Below are positions 47,207 through 56,446 of a stretch of 64,000 nucleotides of DNA, piece after piece. The stretch comes from Acidobacteriota bacterium (GTDB lineage Bacteria > Acidobacteriota > Thermoanaerobaculia > Multivoradales > SZUA-115). The DNA lies in contig JAJRVQ010000087.1 of NCBI GenBank assembly GCA_024277255.1, forward strand, positions 1-64,000. The letters run 5' to 3'. A model generated the notes under the pieces. That model did not search any database and was not told the origin of the DNA. It saw only the letters and a program-made list of their open reading frames with translations. The translations under genes and the position numbers were made by a program. Numbering within the stretch: position 1 is the stretch's first letter; every line of letters starts with the position of its first letter.

Positions 47207-48620
47207 ATTCCGCTCCGCCATGCACCGGGTGGCGGAGATGGTGGCGGACTATCTGGAGGAGGTGGAGGAGTATCCGGTCTTTCCGGCGGTGGCTCCCGGG
47301 GAGGTGGCGGCCTCGTTGCCGGTCTCGCCGCCGGTGGAGGGGGAGCCGATCGATCGAGTTCTCGACGACTACAAGGCTTTGATCGAGCCGGCGATGACCC
47401 ACTGGAACCACCCGGGTTTCATGGCCTACATCGCCACTACCGGCTCCGGGCCGGGGATCTTGGGCGAGTCGTTGGCGGCGGCGCTCAACGCCAACGCGAT
47501 GCTGTGGCGCACCTCGCCGGCGGCGACCGAACTCGAGGAGCGGGTTTGCGATTGGCTGCGTCAGATGTTGGATTTACCCGCTGCCTTCTCCGGCCATATC
47601 AACGACACGGCATCGATGAGCACGCTGCTGGCTCTCGCCGCGGCCCGCCAGCGCCTCTACCCGGAGACCCGCCGCAAGGGGGTGGCGGGAGGGCCGGTGA
47701 TGACGATCTATTGCTCGGATCAGACCCACTCCTCGATCGAGAAGTCGGCCATCGCGTTGGGCTTGGGGCTGGACCAGGTGCGCAAGATCGAGAGCGATGG
47801 CGACTTGCGTTTGCGTCCCGAGAAGCTCGCCGCCGCCATCGAGGAGGACCTCGCCGCCGGCTTCCATCCGATGGCGGTCGTCGCCTGTGCCGGCACCACC
47901 TCCACCGGCAGCGTCGATCCGATCCGCGCCGTGGTCGACATCTGCCGGCGCCATTGCTTGTGGCTTCACATCGACGCCGCCTACGCCGGCGGGGCGGCGA
48001 TCTGCGCGGAATACCGCGCCCTGATGGAAGGGCTCGAAGAGGCCGATTCGATCGTCGTCAACCCGCACAAATGGCTGTTCACCCCGGTCGATTGCTCGAT
48101 CCTCTTCAACCGCCACCCCGACCTCCTGCGCGAAGCCTTCTGGGTTCTCCCCGAGTACCTGAAAACCGACGACGGCGCGGTGACCAACCTGATGGACCTG
48201 GGTGTGCAATTGGGCAAGCGGTTCCGTTCGTTGAAGCTGTGGATGGTCATTCGCGCCTTCGGTGTCCGTGGGATGCAAGAGCGCATCCGCGAGCACTGCC
48301 GCCTCGCCGGTTGGCTGGCCGGCGAGATCGAATCCGCCCCCGGCTTTGAGCTGGCGGCCCCCGTCCCCTTCGCCATCGTCGCCTTCCGCGCCCGCCTGGA
48401 CGGGGCGAGCGGCGAACAAGAGGATGAGTTCAACGAGAGGCTGATGGCGCGGATCAACGCCGCCGGTCCGGTGATGCTCTCGCACAGCAAGCTCCACGGA
48501 CGCTACGTGCTGCGCGTCGTCATCGGGAACCTCAGAACCACCGAGAAGCACGTCCGGGCGGTGTGGCGGTTGATTCGCCAAGAGGCCGCCGCACTTCTCG
48601 CCGAGAGGAAGGCCGTATGA
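47181..48620 (+). CDS. Aromatic-L-amino-acid-decarboxylase-like PLP enzyme (group II)
   Basis: 479 residues from ATG 47181 (GGAG 6 nt upstream); the earlier track start is not supported. The sequence follows aromatic amino acid decarboxylases throughout: WNHPGFMAYIATTGSGPGILGE (substrate loop), MLWRTSPAATELEERVCDWLRQML, CSDQTHSSIEKSAIALGL, WLHIDAAYAGGAAICAEY and the PLP lysine in NPHKWLFTPVDCS near residue 297. Family members decarboxylate Tyr, Trp, Phe, DOPA or similar to the amine. Which substrate is used cannot be read from the sequence. It overlaps the deiodinase-like gene by 4 bp, implying a linked function on aromatic amino acids. Confidence 0.9.
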   Translation: MSADLPPDEFRSAMHRVAEMVADYLEEVEEYPVFPAVAPGEVAASLPVSPPVEGEPIDRVLDDYKALIEPAMTHWNHPGFMAYIATTGSGPGILGESLAAALNANAMLWRTSPAATELEERVCDWLRQMLDLPAAFSGHINDTASMSTLLALAAARQRLYPETRRKGVAGGPVMTIYCSDQTHSSIEKSAIALGLGLDQVRKIESDGDLRLRPEKLAAAIEEDLAAGFHPMAVVACAGTTSTGSVDPIRAVVDICRRHCLWLHIDAAYAGGAAICAEYRALMEGLEEADSIVVNPHKWLFTPVDCSILFNRHPDLLREAFWVLPEYLKTDDGAVTNLMDLGVQLGKRFRSLKLWMVIRAFGVRGMQERIREHCRLAGWLAGEIESAPGFELAAPVPFAIVAFRARLDGASGEQEDEFNERLMARINAAGPVMLSHSKLHGRYVLRVVIGNLRTTEKHVRAVWRLIRQEAAALLAERKAV

Positions 48621-49312
48621 GTTCGGATCCGTATCGTCCGATCCCTTACCGCCCCGAACGTCTCTCCCGAGATGAAAGCCGGCGGCGCGGTGAGGCGTTC
48701 TATCGCGAGATGGATCGGCGGCGCAGCGTCCGTTTCTTCTCCGAAGAGCCGGTACCCAAAGAGCTGATCGAAACCGCCATCCGCACCGCCTCGACCGCCC
48801 CTTCCGGTGCCCACCGCCAACCCTGGACCTTCGTCGCCGTCAGCGACCCCGAAACCAAACTCCAGATCCGCCAAGCGGCCGAGGAGGAAGAACGGCGCAG
48901 CTACCTAGGCGGCCGTATGCCCGAAGACTGGCTAGAGGCACTGGCCCCGCTGGGTACCGACTGGCAAAAGCCCTTCCTGGAGACCGTCCCCTGGCTCATC
49001 GTCGCCTTCGAACAAATCTGGAGCTTCAACCCCGACGGCAGCCGGCGCAAGAACTACTACGTCAAAGAAAGCGTCGGCCTAGCCTGCGGCCTCTTCCTCA
49101 CCGCCCTACACCACATGGGGCTAGCCACCCTCACCCACACCCCCAGCCCCATGCGCTTCCTCACCGAGATCCTAGGTCGCCCCGAAAACGAACGCCCCTA
49201 CATCCTCTTCCCCGTAGGCTACCCAGCCCCAGACTGCCAAGTCCCCGACATCCAAAGAAAACCCCTACAAGAAGTTGCCGTTTGGAACCCCAAGCCGCCC
49301 CAACCCGAATAG
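48617..49312 (+). CDS. Iodotyrosine-deiodinase-like nitroreductase-fold flavoprotein
   Basis: 231 residues from ATG 48617, overlapping the decarboxylase stop (ATGA). MDRRRSVRFFSEEPVP and TASTAPSGAHRQPWTF form the FMN phosphate and isoalloxazine sites. The segment EERRSYLGGRM...WLEALAPLGTDWQKPFL resembles the active-site lid of iodotyrosine deiodinase, whose Glu, Tyr and Lys (E92, Y96, K118 here, with one extra residue before the Lys) bind the zwitterion of halotyrosine. The later GLACGLFLTALHHMGLATLTHTPSPM also fits this branch. Known members remove iodine, bromine or chlorine from tyrosine using reduced FMN. Plain nitroreductase remains possible. Confidence 0.8.
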   Translation: MSSDPYRPIPYRPERLSRDESRRRGEAFYREMDRRRSVRFFSEEPVPKELIETAIRTASTAPSGAHRQPWTFVAVSDPETKLQIRQAAEEEERRSYLGGRMPEDWLEALAPLGTDWQKPFLETVPWLIVAFEQIWSFNPDGSRRKNYYVKESVGLACGLFLTALHHMGLATLTHTPSPMRFLTEILGRPENERPYILFPVGYPAPDCQVPDIQRKPLQEVAVWNPKPPQPE

Positions 49313-49379
49313 CCCGACCCCTGCTCTCCCCGCTCCCCCAGTCAAACCAAGACCAGCTTCGCCATAAAATGCAGCCCAC

Positions 49380-52300
49380 ATGGCCAAGCCGACCCCTCCC
49401 TTCCTCCCCGACCCCGTGGACCTCTTCCACCCGGTCATCGCCCAGTGGTTCGCCGACCGCTTCGGCGAGCCGACCGACGTGCAGGGCCAGGCCTGGCCGC
49501 GGATCGCCGCTGGGGACCACCTGTTGGCGACGGCACCGACCGGTAGTGGCAAGACCCTCACCGCCTTCCTTTGGTCCCTCGATCGTTTGCTGAGCGGCCA
49601 GTGGCGGGAAGGCGGCGTGCGAGTGCTCTACGTCTCGCCGCTCAAGGCTCTCAACACGGACATCGAGCGCAACCTAAGACAGCCGCTGGCAGAGCTGAAC
49701 GACCGTTTCGCGGCGGCGGGCATCGAAGTGCCGGCGATCAGGGCGATGACCCGCAGCGGCGACACCCCGCAAGCGCAGCGCCGGCGCATGCTGCGCTCGC
49801 CGCCGGAGATTCTCATCACCACCCCGGAGAGTCTCAACATCCTCCTCACCTCCCAGGGTGGACGTAGCCTATTGACCGGCTTGGAGACGGTGATTCTCGA
49901 CGAGATCCATGCCGTAGCGGGTTCCAAGCGCGGCACCCACCTGATGACGGCTGTCGAGCGCTTGACTCTGCTCTCCGGCGAGGTGCAGCGCCTCGCCCTG
50001 TCGGCAACCGTGCGTCCGCTTGAGAAGATCGCCGCCTTCGTCGGCGGTTTCATGGTGGAAGGGCTGGACGAGCCCGACCCCGAGCCGCGCTACCGTGCCC
50101 GCCCGGTCACCGTGGTGCGCTCGCGAGACCGCAAGAAGTACGACATCTCCGTGCGTTCGGCGCCGGACGTCGAACAACCCCTGGCAGCCAGCAGAGACGG
50201 GAGAGAGGAGGACGGAGCCCTTGATCCAACCGCGCCAGAGACGGCCGACGAACAGTCGACTTGGGATCGAATGGTGCCTCACCTCAGGGCGATCATCCGC
50301 GCCAATACCTCCACCTTACTCTTTGCCAGCAGCCGGCAGACGACCGAGCGGCTGACCCGGTTGCTCAACGAGGGGGAGGCTAGCGACTTCGTCTACTCCC
50401 ACCATGGTTCCCTCTCCAAAGAGGTGCGCCAAGTCGTTGAACAAAGACTCAAAGAGGGTGAGTTGGCGGCGATCGTGGCGACCAGCTCGCTGGAACTGGG
50501 GATCGACGTCGGCGAGATCGACCACGTGGTGTTGGTCAAAGCGCCGCGCTCGATCTCTTCGGCGGTGCAGCGTGTCGGTCGCGCCGGCCACCGTGTTGGC
50601 GAGGTCAGCCGGGGCACCCTCTTCCCGACCTTCGGTCGCGATTTCCTCGATGGCGCGGTGATCGCTCGCTCGATCGTCGACGGGGAGATCGAGGAAGTTG
50701 AACCGATCGAGGCCCCCTTGGACGTTCTGGCACAGGTTCTTCTGTCGATGTGCGTCAGCGAAGAATGGGAGGTTGAGCAGCTCTTCGGTTTCATCAAGAC
50801 CAGCTACCCGTATCGAGAGCTGACCCGCCGCCAGTTCGATCTGGTGATCGAGATGCTCACCGGCCGCTACGCCGATGCGCGGCTGCGCGAGCTCAAACCA
50901 CGGCTCGCTCTGGACCGGCTCACCGGTCGGGTCAAGGCACGACCGGGAACGGCGCGATTGCTCTACATGGGAGGTGGGACGATCCCCGATCGGGGGTACT
51001 ACACGCTGCGCATCCAGGGTTCGATGGCGCGGCTCGGCGAACTCGACGAAGAGTTCGTTTGGGAACGCTCGGTGGGCGACTCCTTCACCTTGGGCACGCA
51101 GAGTTGGCGGGTACAGCAGATCACCCATAACGACGTACTGGTGAGCCCGGCGCACGGTGGCGCGATGGCACCGTTTTGGAGGGCCGATCGGCAGGAACGG
51201 GGCCACTTCTTCTCCAACCGCGTCGCCTGCTTCCTCGAAGAGGTCGAAGGCAGAATCGCCGACCCGAAGGCGTTGGCCAGCGAGTTGGTCGAGGGCTACT
51301 GCATGACCCCGGAGGCGGCCGAAGAGCTAGTGCTCTTCCTCCAGTCGCAGCGCACCGCTCTGCAAGGACCGTTGCCCCATCGCCATCGCCTGGTGGTCGA
51401 ACGAGTCTTGGGCGGTGGCGCGGGCAATCGATGCCAGGTCATTCTGCACACCTTCTGGGGCGGCAAGGTCAACCGCCCGCTGACCATCGCGCTGGCCGAG
51501 GCGTGGCGGCAACACTTTCCCGGGGACGAACTCGAGACTTTCTCCGACGACGACTGTGTGCTGTTGTCCTTTGCCGAAACACCAGCAATGGCGGGGTGGG
51601 GCGAGGGAGGGTTGGGCCATGAGCTGCTCTCTTTGGTCGATCCAAGCCGGGTTGAGAGTCTGCTCCGTGGCCGGCTTGAATCCACCGGCTTCTTCGGCGC
51701 TCATTTTCGCCAGAACGCTGGCCGTGCCCTGCTCTTGCCCAAGGCCGGGTTTCGTCATCGCACGCCGCTGTGGTTGAGCCGCAAGCGGTCGAAGCAGCTG
51801 CTGGAGTCGGTACGCCGCTACGACGACTTCCCGCTCACCGTTGAGACTTGGCGCACCTGTCTGCGCGACGAGGTTGACCTGGAGAACCTGAAGCGGCTTC
51901 TCGCTGAAGTCGAAAGTGGCGAGATCGCCCTGGCGCATGTGCAAACTCATTCGCCGTCGCCCTTCGCCTCCGGCTTGGTCTGGCGACAGACCAGCCAGTT
52001 GATGTACGAGGACGACACGCCGGAGGGCGCCGGCAAGCCGAGCCTGAGCCAGGAACTCTTGCGCGAGCTGGTCTTTTCCTCGGCGCTGCGCCCCAAGATC
52101 GCACCGCGGCTGATCGCCGAGCTGGAGGCCAAGCTACAGCGTCTCCATCCGGGCTACGCCCCGCGGGGAGCCTCCGAGCTGGTCGAGTGGGTCAAGGAGC
52201 GCCTTTTCCTGCCGCCGGAAGAGTGGCAAGCCTTGCAAGCGGCGGTGGAGCGGGACCAACGCGAGGAGCTCTCGCCGGAGGAGGCGGCGTGGGTCGAGGA

Positions 52301-54017
52301 GCGGTTGACCTCGGTCGAGCTGCCGGGTGCGGTGGGCGAGGTGGTGAGCGCGGTCGAGATGGCGTCGCGGATCAGCCAGGCTCTGGCACCGCCGCAGCCG
52401 TCGCCGTCGGGTGACGACGAGGCCGATCCGCTGGTCGCGTTGTTGGGCGAGTGGTTGCGCTTCCACGGACCGATGCCGGTCGAGCGTTTGGAGCGGCTGT
52501 TCGTCACAGGCGAGGCGGCTACAGACTCCGCGCAGCGACTGCGCTCGGCGGTTGAGGAACTCGTCGGCGAAGGCCGGCTGGTGGTCGATCTGCTGAGCGA
52601 AGACGCCAGTGAGCCCGAACTGTGCGACACCGAGAATCTGGAGACCCTGCTGCGCTGGCGCCGCGCCGCCGCGCGTCCCTCGTTCGAGGCGCTTCCGCTG
52701 GCGGCATTGCCGCTCTTCCTGGCCGCCCATCAAGGGTTGGCGAGGCCGGTGCAGGGCGGTGAGGAGGGCGGAATCGAGCTTCTGCAGACCCGGTTGGAGC
52801 AGCTACTGGCGCTGCCTCTGCCCGCCGGTCAGTGGGAGAGCGAGGTGCTTCCGGCCCGTCTGGATCCTTACTATCCGGCTTGGCTGGACACCTTGACCTC
52901 GGAGACTGAGCTGCTGTGGGTGGGGGCCGGAAAGGCGAAGATTGCCTTTTGCTTTCCGGAGGACGTGGACCTTCTGCCGCCGCCTGCCACCTCGGAGGCC
53001 GATCCTGCCGAGTCTGAGAAGCCACCAGGTGACGCCGTCGCCGCCATCTTTCCCGAGCGTAGCGGGCGCTACGCGGTGATGGAGTTGGCCGGCGCCAGCG
53101 GTTTGTCCTCCACCGAGACCGAGGACCGTCTCTGGCAACTCGCCTGGCAGGGTTGGGTGACCAACGACAGCTGGGCGGCCCTGCGGCGTTCGGCGCTGGG
53201 CGGATTCAAGCGCAGTGAGGTGCCGGCAAGTCAAGGGGCTGCTTCGGCTGCTCGCCGTGGAGGTTTTCAAGGTGGTCGGCGGCGTTCGGCGCGGTGGCGT
53301 CCGTCGAGTCCCTACGCCGGCCGCTGGAGGGTGATCGGTACCTCGGCGCAAGAGGCCGGGGAGGCCGACCCGTTGACCGCGGCGGAGTTGGCCAAGGAAA
53401 GGGCGCGATTGCTCATCGGCCGCTATGGTGTGGTCTTTCGCCAACTCCTGGCGCGTGAGTCGCCCACCTTCCAATGGCGGCAGGTCTTCCGGGCACTGAG
53501 GCTGATGGAACTCTCCGGTGAGGTTCTGGCGGGTCATTTCTTCGCTGGAGTACCAGGGCCGCAGTTCGTCAGCCGGGCAGCCTTCCGCTCGTTGTCGCAA
53601 GGGCTGCCCGAAGAGTCGATCTTCTGGCTTTGCGCCGCTGATCCGGCTTCGCTGTGCGGTGTCGACCTCGAAGAGCTGAGGGGCACCCTGCCGCACCGCC
53701 ATCCCACCACCCACCTGGTCTTTGAGGGCCGCAGGCTGCGGATCGTCTCCCGTCGCAAAGGGCGCGAGCTAGAAATCTCCGTGCCGCCCGATCACCCGAG
53801 CTTGCCCGCACTGCTCGGCTTCCTCAAGGTGCTGGTCAGTCGCGAAGTGGCCCCGCTCAAGTCAGTACAGATCGAGAAGATCAACGGCGAGGCGGCCGGA
53901 AAGAGTCCCTACCTGGCAGTGCTGAAGATCGCTCTTGGGGGGACGCCAGATCCCAAAGGAGTACGGATCTGGAAGCGGTACACAGCGCTGGTAGACCCCC
54001 GGCAAGCAGAGGGCTAG
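49380..54017 (+). CDS. lhr: Lhr-type superfamily 2 ATP-dependent helicase
   Basis: 1,545 residues, close to the length of E. coli Lhr. Helicase motifs: Q-x-x-A-W-P near the start, Walker A APTGSGKTLTAF near 50, PLKALNTDI, TTPESLNILLTS, DEIH near 172 (VILDEIHAVAGSKRG), LSATV, TSSLELGIDVGEIDHVV and the arginine motif VQRVGRAGHR. The Lhr core then continues with a winged-helix-like region and the long C-terminal domain (FFGAHFRQNAGRALLLPK, QLAWQGWVTNDSW, GRWRVIG) found in long Lhr proteins. It unwinds DNA or DNA-RNA hybrids in repair. It stands alone, followed by about 220 bases and the RiPP operon. Confidence 0.96.
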   Translation: MAKPTPPFLPDPVDLFHPVIAQWFADRFGEPTDVQGQAWPRIAAGDHLLATAPTGSGKTLTAFLWSLDRLLSGQWREGGVRVLYVSPLKALNTDIERNLRQPLAELNDRFAAAGIEVPAIRAMTRSGDTPQAQRRRMLRSPPEILITTPESLNILLTSQGGRSLLTGLETVILDEIHAVAGSKRGTHLMTAVERLTLLSGEVQRLALSATVRPLEKIAAFVGGFMVEGLDEPDPEPRYRARPVTVVRSRDRKKYDISVRSAPDVEQPLAASRDGREEDGALDPTAPETADEQSTWDRMVPHLRAIIRANTSTLLFASSRQTTERLTRLLNEGEASDFVYSHHGSLSKEVRQVVEQRLKEGELAAIVATSSLELGIDVGEIDHVVLVKAPRSISSAVQRVGRAGHRVGEVSRGTLFPTFGRDFLDGAVIARSIVDGEIEEVEPIEAPLDVLAQVLLSMCVSEEWEVEQLFGFIKTSYPYRELTRRQFDLVIEMLTGRYADARLRELKPRLALDRLTGRVKARPGTARLLYMGGGTIPDRGYYTLRIQGSMARLGELDEEFVWERSVGDSFTLGTQSWRVQQITHNDVLVSPAHGGAMAPFWRADRQERGHFFSNRVACFLEEVEGRIADPKALASELVEGYCMTPEAAEELVLFLQSQRTALQGPLPHRHRLVVERVLGGGAGNRCQVILHTFWGGKVNRPLTIALAEAWRQHFPGDELETFSDDDCVLLSFAETPAMAGWGEGGLGHELLSLVDPSRVESLLRGRLESTGFFGAHFRQNAGRALLLPKAGFRHRTPLWLSRKRSKQLLESVRRYDDFPLTVETWRTCLRDEVDLENLKRLLAEVESGEIALAHVQTHSPSPFASGLVWRQTSQLMYEDDTPEGAGKPSLSQELLRELVFSSALRPKIAPRLIAELEAKLQRLHPGYAPRGASELVEWVKERLFLPPEEWQALQAAVERDQREELSPEEAAWVEERLTSVELPGAVGEVVSAVEMASRISQALAPPQPSPSGDDEADPLVALLGEWLRFHGPMPVERLERLFVTGEAATDSAQRLRSAVEELVGEGRLVVDLLSEDASEPELCDTENLETLLRWRRAAARPSFEALPLAALPLFLAAHQGLARPVQGGEEGGIELLQTRLEQLLALPLPAGQWESEVLPARLDPYYPAWLDTLTSETELLWVGAGKAKIAFCFPEDVDLLPPPATSEADPAESEKPPGDAVAAIFPERSGRYAVMELAGASGLSSTETEDRLWQLAWQGWVTNDSWAALRRSALGGFKRSEVPASQGAASAARRGGFQGGRRRSARWRPSSPYAGRWRVIGTSAQEAGEADPLTAAELAKERARLLIGRYGVVFRQLLARESPTFQWRQVFRALRLMELSGEVLAGHFFAGVPGPQFVSRAAFRSLSQGLPEESIFWLCAADPASLCGVDLEELRGTLPHRHPTTHLVFEGRRLRIVSRRKGRELEISVPPDHPSLPALLGFLKVLVSREVAPLKSVQIEKINGEAAGKSPYLAVLKIALGGTPDPKGVRIWKRYTALVDPRQAEG

Positions 54018-54097
54018 CTCGGATTTTCGCCGCGGATCGGGGTGAAGAATGCGGGCAGTAGCCAGCTCTTCCAAGATTATTCGCTAATTTGCTATAG

Positions 54098-54113
54098 GCG
54101 CCAAATGTGGCGC
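54098..54113. promoter_or_regulatory. Inverted repeat GCGCCA-AATG-TGGCGC upstream of RiPP operon
   Basis: Perfect 6-bp arms with a 4-nt spacer, ending 2 bp before the putative -35. It may be an operator for the downstream operon or the weak end hairpin of lhr (a short T-rich stretch follows). Confidence 0.4.
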
Positions 54114-54115
54114 AC

Positions 54116-54144
54116 TTGTTTCTCCTTGGTGCTTCTGCTACAAT
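54116..54144 (+). promoter_or_regulatory. Extended -10 promoter of the RiPP operon
   Basis: TTGTTT (54116-54121), 17 nt, then TACAAT (54139-54144) preceded by TGC, forming the extended -10 TGCTACAAT. A 5' leader of about 40 nt would then carry the GGAGGG at 54178-54183. Confidence 0.55.
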
Positions 54145-54177
54145 GCAGAGAACGCGTCTTGGCAATTCATATTTAGT

Positions 54178-54183
54178 GGAGGG
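54178..54183 (+). promoter_or_regulatory. Strong ribosome binding site GGAGGG with no ordinary start codon after it
   Basis: GGAGGG is followed by a 7-nt spacer and then ATC (54191), in frame with the ABC exporter. The codons from ATC on (INPRESLRRLAPFV) read as a normal exporter N-terminus, so ATC may be an unusual or mutated start. Confidence 0.5.
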
Positions 54184-54241
54184 CTGACACATCAACCCTA
54201 GGGAATCTCTTAGAAGACTGGCTCCTTTCGTCGGGGCTAGA

Positions 54242-56077
54242 GTGAGTTCGTTGCTCATCGGGGTCGGTTTGCTCCTCCTGGCGATAGTCCTGGACCTGGT
54301 TTCCCCTTTACTGTTGAAGTATTTGATTGATACGGCTTTGCCGAGTGGGAATCTGGGGCAGGTCAACTTGGTGGTTCTGGCCTTTGTAGGGCTGTACTTG
54401 GGGCGGTTCACTGCGGAGATCGTCGGAGGGCGGTCGCGCAATCGGTTTAGCGAGGGACTCTTGCTCGATCTTCGGCGAAGTCTGTTCTCTCACCTCCAGA
54501 CGCTCTCGCTGCCCTTCTTCTCGAAGAATCGAAGTGGCTATCTGGCCTCCCGAGTGCTCAATGATGCAAGTTTGCTGAGCGGTCATTTCGCCGCGGTGGT
54601 TCTCGGCATTTTCACCAATGTCGTGCTGGTTTGCGGTGCGGTTGCAGTGATTCTCTACCTCGATTGGAAACTCGGTCTCGTCGTCTTGCTGGTCGTGCCG
54701 CTTCTCGTCCTGGTGACTCGCCGCTTTGGCTCGCACATCCGCGACGCGAGTCAGGAAATGCAGGAGAGGATCTCTCGGCTGAGTGCGAGCGTCCAGGAGA
54801 GCATTGCTGGAGTCCACCTGATTCAGTCCTACTCGCTGGAGAGCTTTGCCACGGAACGGATCGGGTCCGAGATGAAGAGCCTGCGCGATGTCAATTTGCG
54901 GTTGGACAACCTGACGCTTCTTCACGCAGGGGGAACGCTCCTGATGACCTCGATCGCCGGTCTTTCGATTCTCTGGTTTGGCGGCCGGCAGGTCGTTGCC
55001 GGTGATCTCACACTGGGTGCTTTGATGGCCTTTCTCGCTTACGCTGTGAACGTCTATCGTCCAGTAAGAGAGCTGGCTACGCTCAATCTTTCGATCCAGT
55101 CCGCCTCGGTCGCCGCCGGCCGTGTTTTCGAAATTCTCGATACGCGCCCAACGGTCGTCGAGTCGCCGGATGCAAAGCCGCTTCGCGTCCCGGTCTCCGG
55201 CCGGATAACCTGCGAAGGTGCGACCTTTGCTTACGAGGACGATGATGTCCTGGCGGAGGTCTCTTTCGAGATAGAGCCCGGTACCAAGGTGGCTCTCGTC
55301 GGTCGCAGCGGCGCCGGTAAGACAACTCTGCTGAACCTCATTCCGCGCCTCTACGATCCTCGTGAAGGTCGAATACTGATCGATGGCCAGGATCTACGTT
55401 CGCTCTCCATCGGCTCTCTGCGCTCAGCCATTGGGATTGTCTCTCAGGAGACCTTCCTCTTCTCAGGCTCCATTCGGGACAACCTGTTGTGCGTCAACCC
55501 GGATGCATCGGAAGAAGAACTCCTCGAGGCCCTGGAGCAGGCTCACCTCGGCGATCTGTTGCAGCGCCTGCCGGGCGGTCTCGATACTGAAGTTGGGGAA
55601 CGCGGTCTGCGCCTTTCCGGCGGCGAACGACAACGTCTATCTATTGCGCGGGTCATCCTGAAGGATCCGGCAATTCTGCTATTGGACGAGGCGACTTCTT
55701 CTCTGGACTCCATCTCGGAGAATCAGATTCGCATCGCGCTCGACCGGCTCATAGAGGGTGGAAGGACATGCCTCATCATCGCGCATCGATTCACTACCGT
55801 TCGCGATGCGGATCACATTCTCGTTCTTGATCAAGGCAAGCTGGTGGGTCAAGGCACGCATGCACACCTTTACTCCTCCAATGCAATCTACTCGAGACTC
55901 TATGACGAGCAGTACGGTCGGGGGCCGAAGGCTCTGAAGCTATCGGCGGGGTCAGGAAGAGTCGAGGAGTTCATTCTCAATGACGGCACCAGCCAAAGCC
56001 GCGTCGTCGTTGAGACGGACCAGGCTGGGATGAGCCGCGTCGAAATCAGGCCTGTGGCGTCACGAATAAATACCTAA
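54242..56077 (+). CDS. ABC exporter (half-size, membrane plus ATPase) of the RiPP locus
   Basis: 611 residues from GTG 54242, the first ordinary start codon. Six membrane helices (residues 1-310) are followed by an ATPase domain: Walker A VGRSGAGKTTLLN near 356, SQETFLFSGSIRDNLL, signature LSGGERQRLS near 459, Walker B ILLLDEATSSLDS and switch His in IIAHR. This is an MsbA/LmrA-type exporter that works as a dimer. It lacks an N-terminal C39 peptidase, so it cannot cut leader peptides. The codons between a TGA and GTG 54242 still read like exporter sequence (RRLAPFVGAR), so the true start is probably 54191. The last 50 residues after YGRGPKAL extend past the usual end. It precedes the precursor by 55 bp and likely exports the mature peptide. 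Confidence 0.92.
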   Translation: MSSLLIGVGLLLLAIVLDLVSPLLLKYLIDTALPSGNLGQVNLVVLAFVGLYLGRFTAEIVGGRSRNRFSEGLLLDLRRSLFSHLQTLSLPFFSKNRSGYLASRVLNDASLLSGHFAAVVLGIFTNVVLVCGAVAVILYLDWKLGLVVLLVVPLLVLVTRRFGSHIRDASQEMQERISRLSASVQESIAGVHLIQSYSLESFATERIGSEMKSLRDVNLRLDNLTLLHAGGTLLMTSIAGLSILWFGGRQVVAGDLTLGALMAFLAYAVNVYRPVRELATLNLSIQSASVAAGRVFEILDTRPTVVESPDAKPLRVPVSGRITCEGATFAYEDDDVLAEVSFEIEPGTKVALVGRSGAGKTTLLNLIPRLYDPREGRILIDGQDLRSLSIGSLRSAIGIVSQETFLFSGSIRDNLLCVNPDASEEELLEALEQAHLGDLLQRLPGGLDTEVGERGLRLSGGERQRLSIARVILKDPAILLLDEATSSLDSISENQIRIALDRLIEGGRTCLIIAHRFTTVRDADHILVLDQGKLVGQGTHAHLYSSNAIYSRLYDEQYGRGPKALKLSAGSGRVEEFILNDGTSQSRVVVETDQAGMSRVEIRPVASRINT

Positions 56078-56132
56078 TCTTGATAGTGAAGCTGTGATGA
56101 CCTTTAATGTCTTTCTGTGAAAGGAGAGAAGA

Positions 56133-56267
56133 ATGTTCAATCCACTCGGTTTCGCCAGTTCGGGAGTCCTAGACAAGTCTAGTCTCGGCGAAGCGACTTG
56201 CGGTTGTGGGTGCACCGGCACTGTTTCCGTAACCGTGGGTGGCATCAGGATCATCGTTAAGTTCTAG
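56133..56267 (+). CDS. RiPP precursor peptide with Cys-Gly-Cys-Gly-Cys core (44 residues)
   Basis: Not in the ORF track. AAGGAG lies 6 nt before the ATG and the frame ends with TAG after 44 residues. The first half (MFNPLGFASSGVLDKSSLGE) looks like a leader. The second half starts with ATCGCGCTG and ends in a Val/Ile-rich stretch (TVSVTVGGIRIIVKF) that alternates as a beta strand would. The only three cysteines are in the CGCGC motif. It lies between an exporter and a radical SAM/SPASM maturase with a PqqD-like domain, the standard context for sactipeptide- or ranthipeptide-type products in which Cys sulfur is joined to carbon. There is no double-Gly cleavage site at a sensible place. The product class is inferred and no known family was recognised. 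Confidence 0.8.
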   Translation: MFNPLGFASSGVLDKSSLGEATCGCGCTGTVSVTVGGIRIIVKF

Positions 56268-56277
56268 TAACGGCGTT

Positions 56278-56292
56278 AGCCTGTTTGAGGCT
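56278..56292 (+). terminator. Small hairpin after precursor, possible attenuator
   Basis: AGCCT-GTTTG-AGGCT makes a 5-bp stem in the 179-bp gap between the precursor and its maturase, 10 bp after the precursor stop. A partial stop here would give more precursor than enzyme mRNA, as is usual in such operons. It is short, without a U tract. Confidence 0.3.
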
Positions 56293-56446
56293 GGCGGGGG
56301 AGGAGTGCCTTCGGGCTCGTCTAGCTACACTGGCCATCACAGCTTTGCTGCGCGGGCCTGAGTGGCAGACTGCCCCGTCAGCTTCATTGTGGGCAGCGTT
56401 ACATCCAAGACAACAATGGCGACGGACAGTGGTGAGGTAGTACGCG

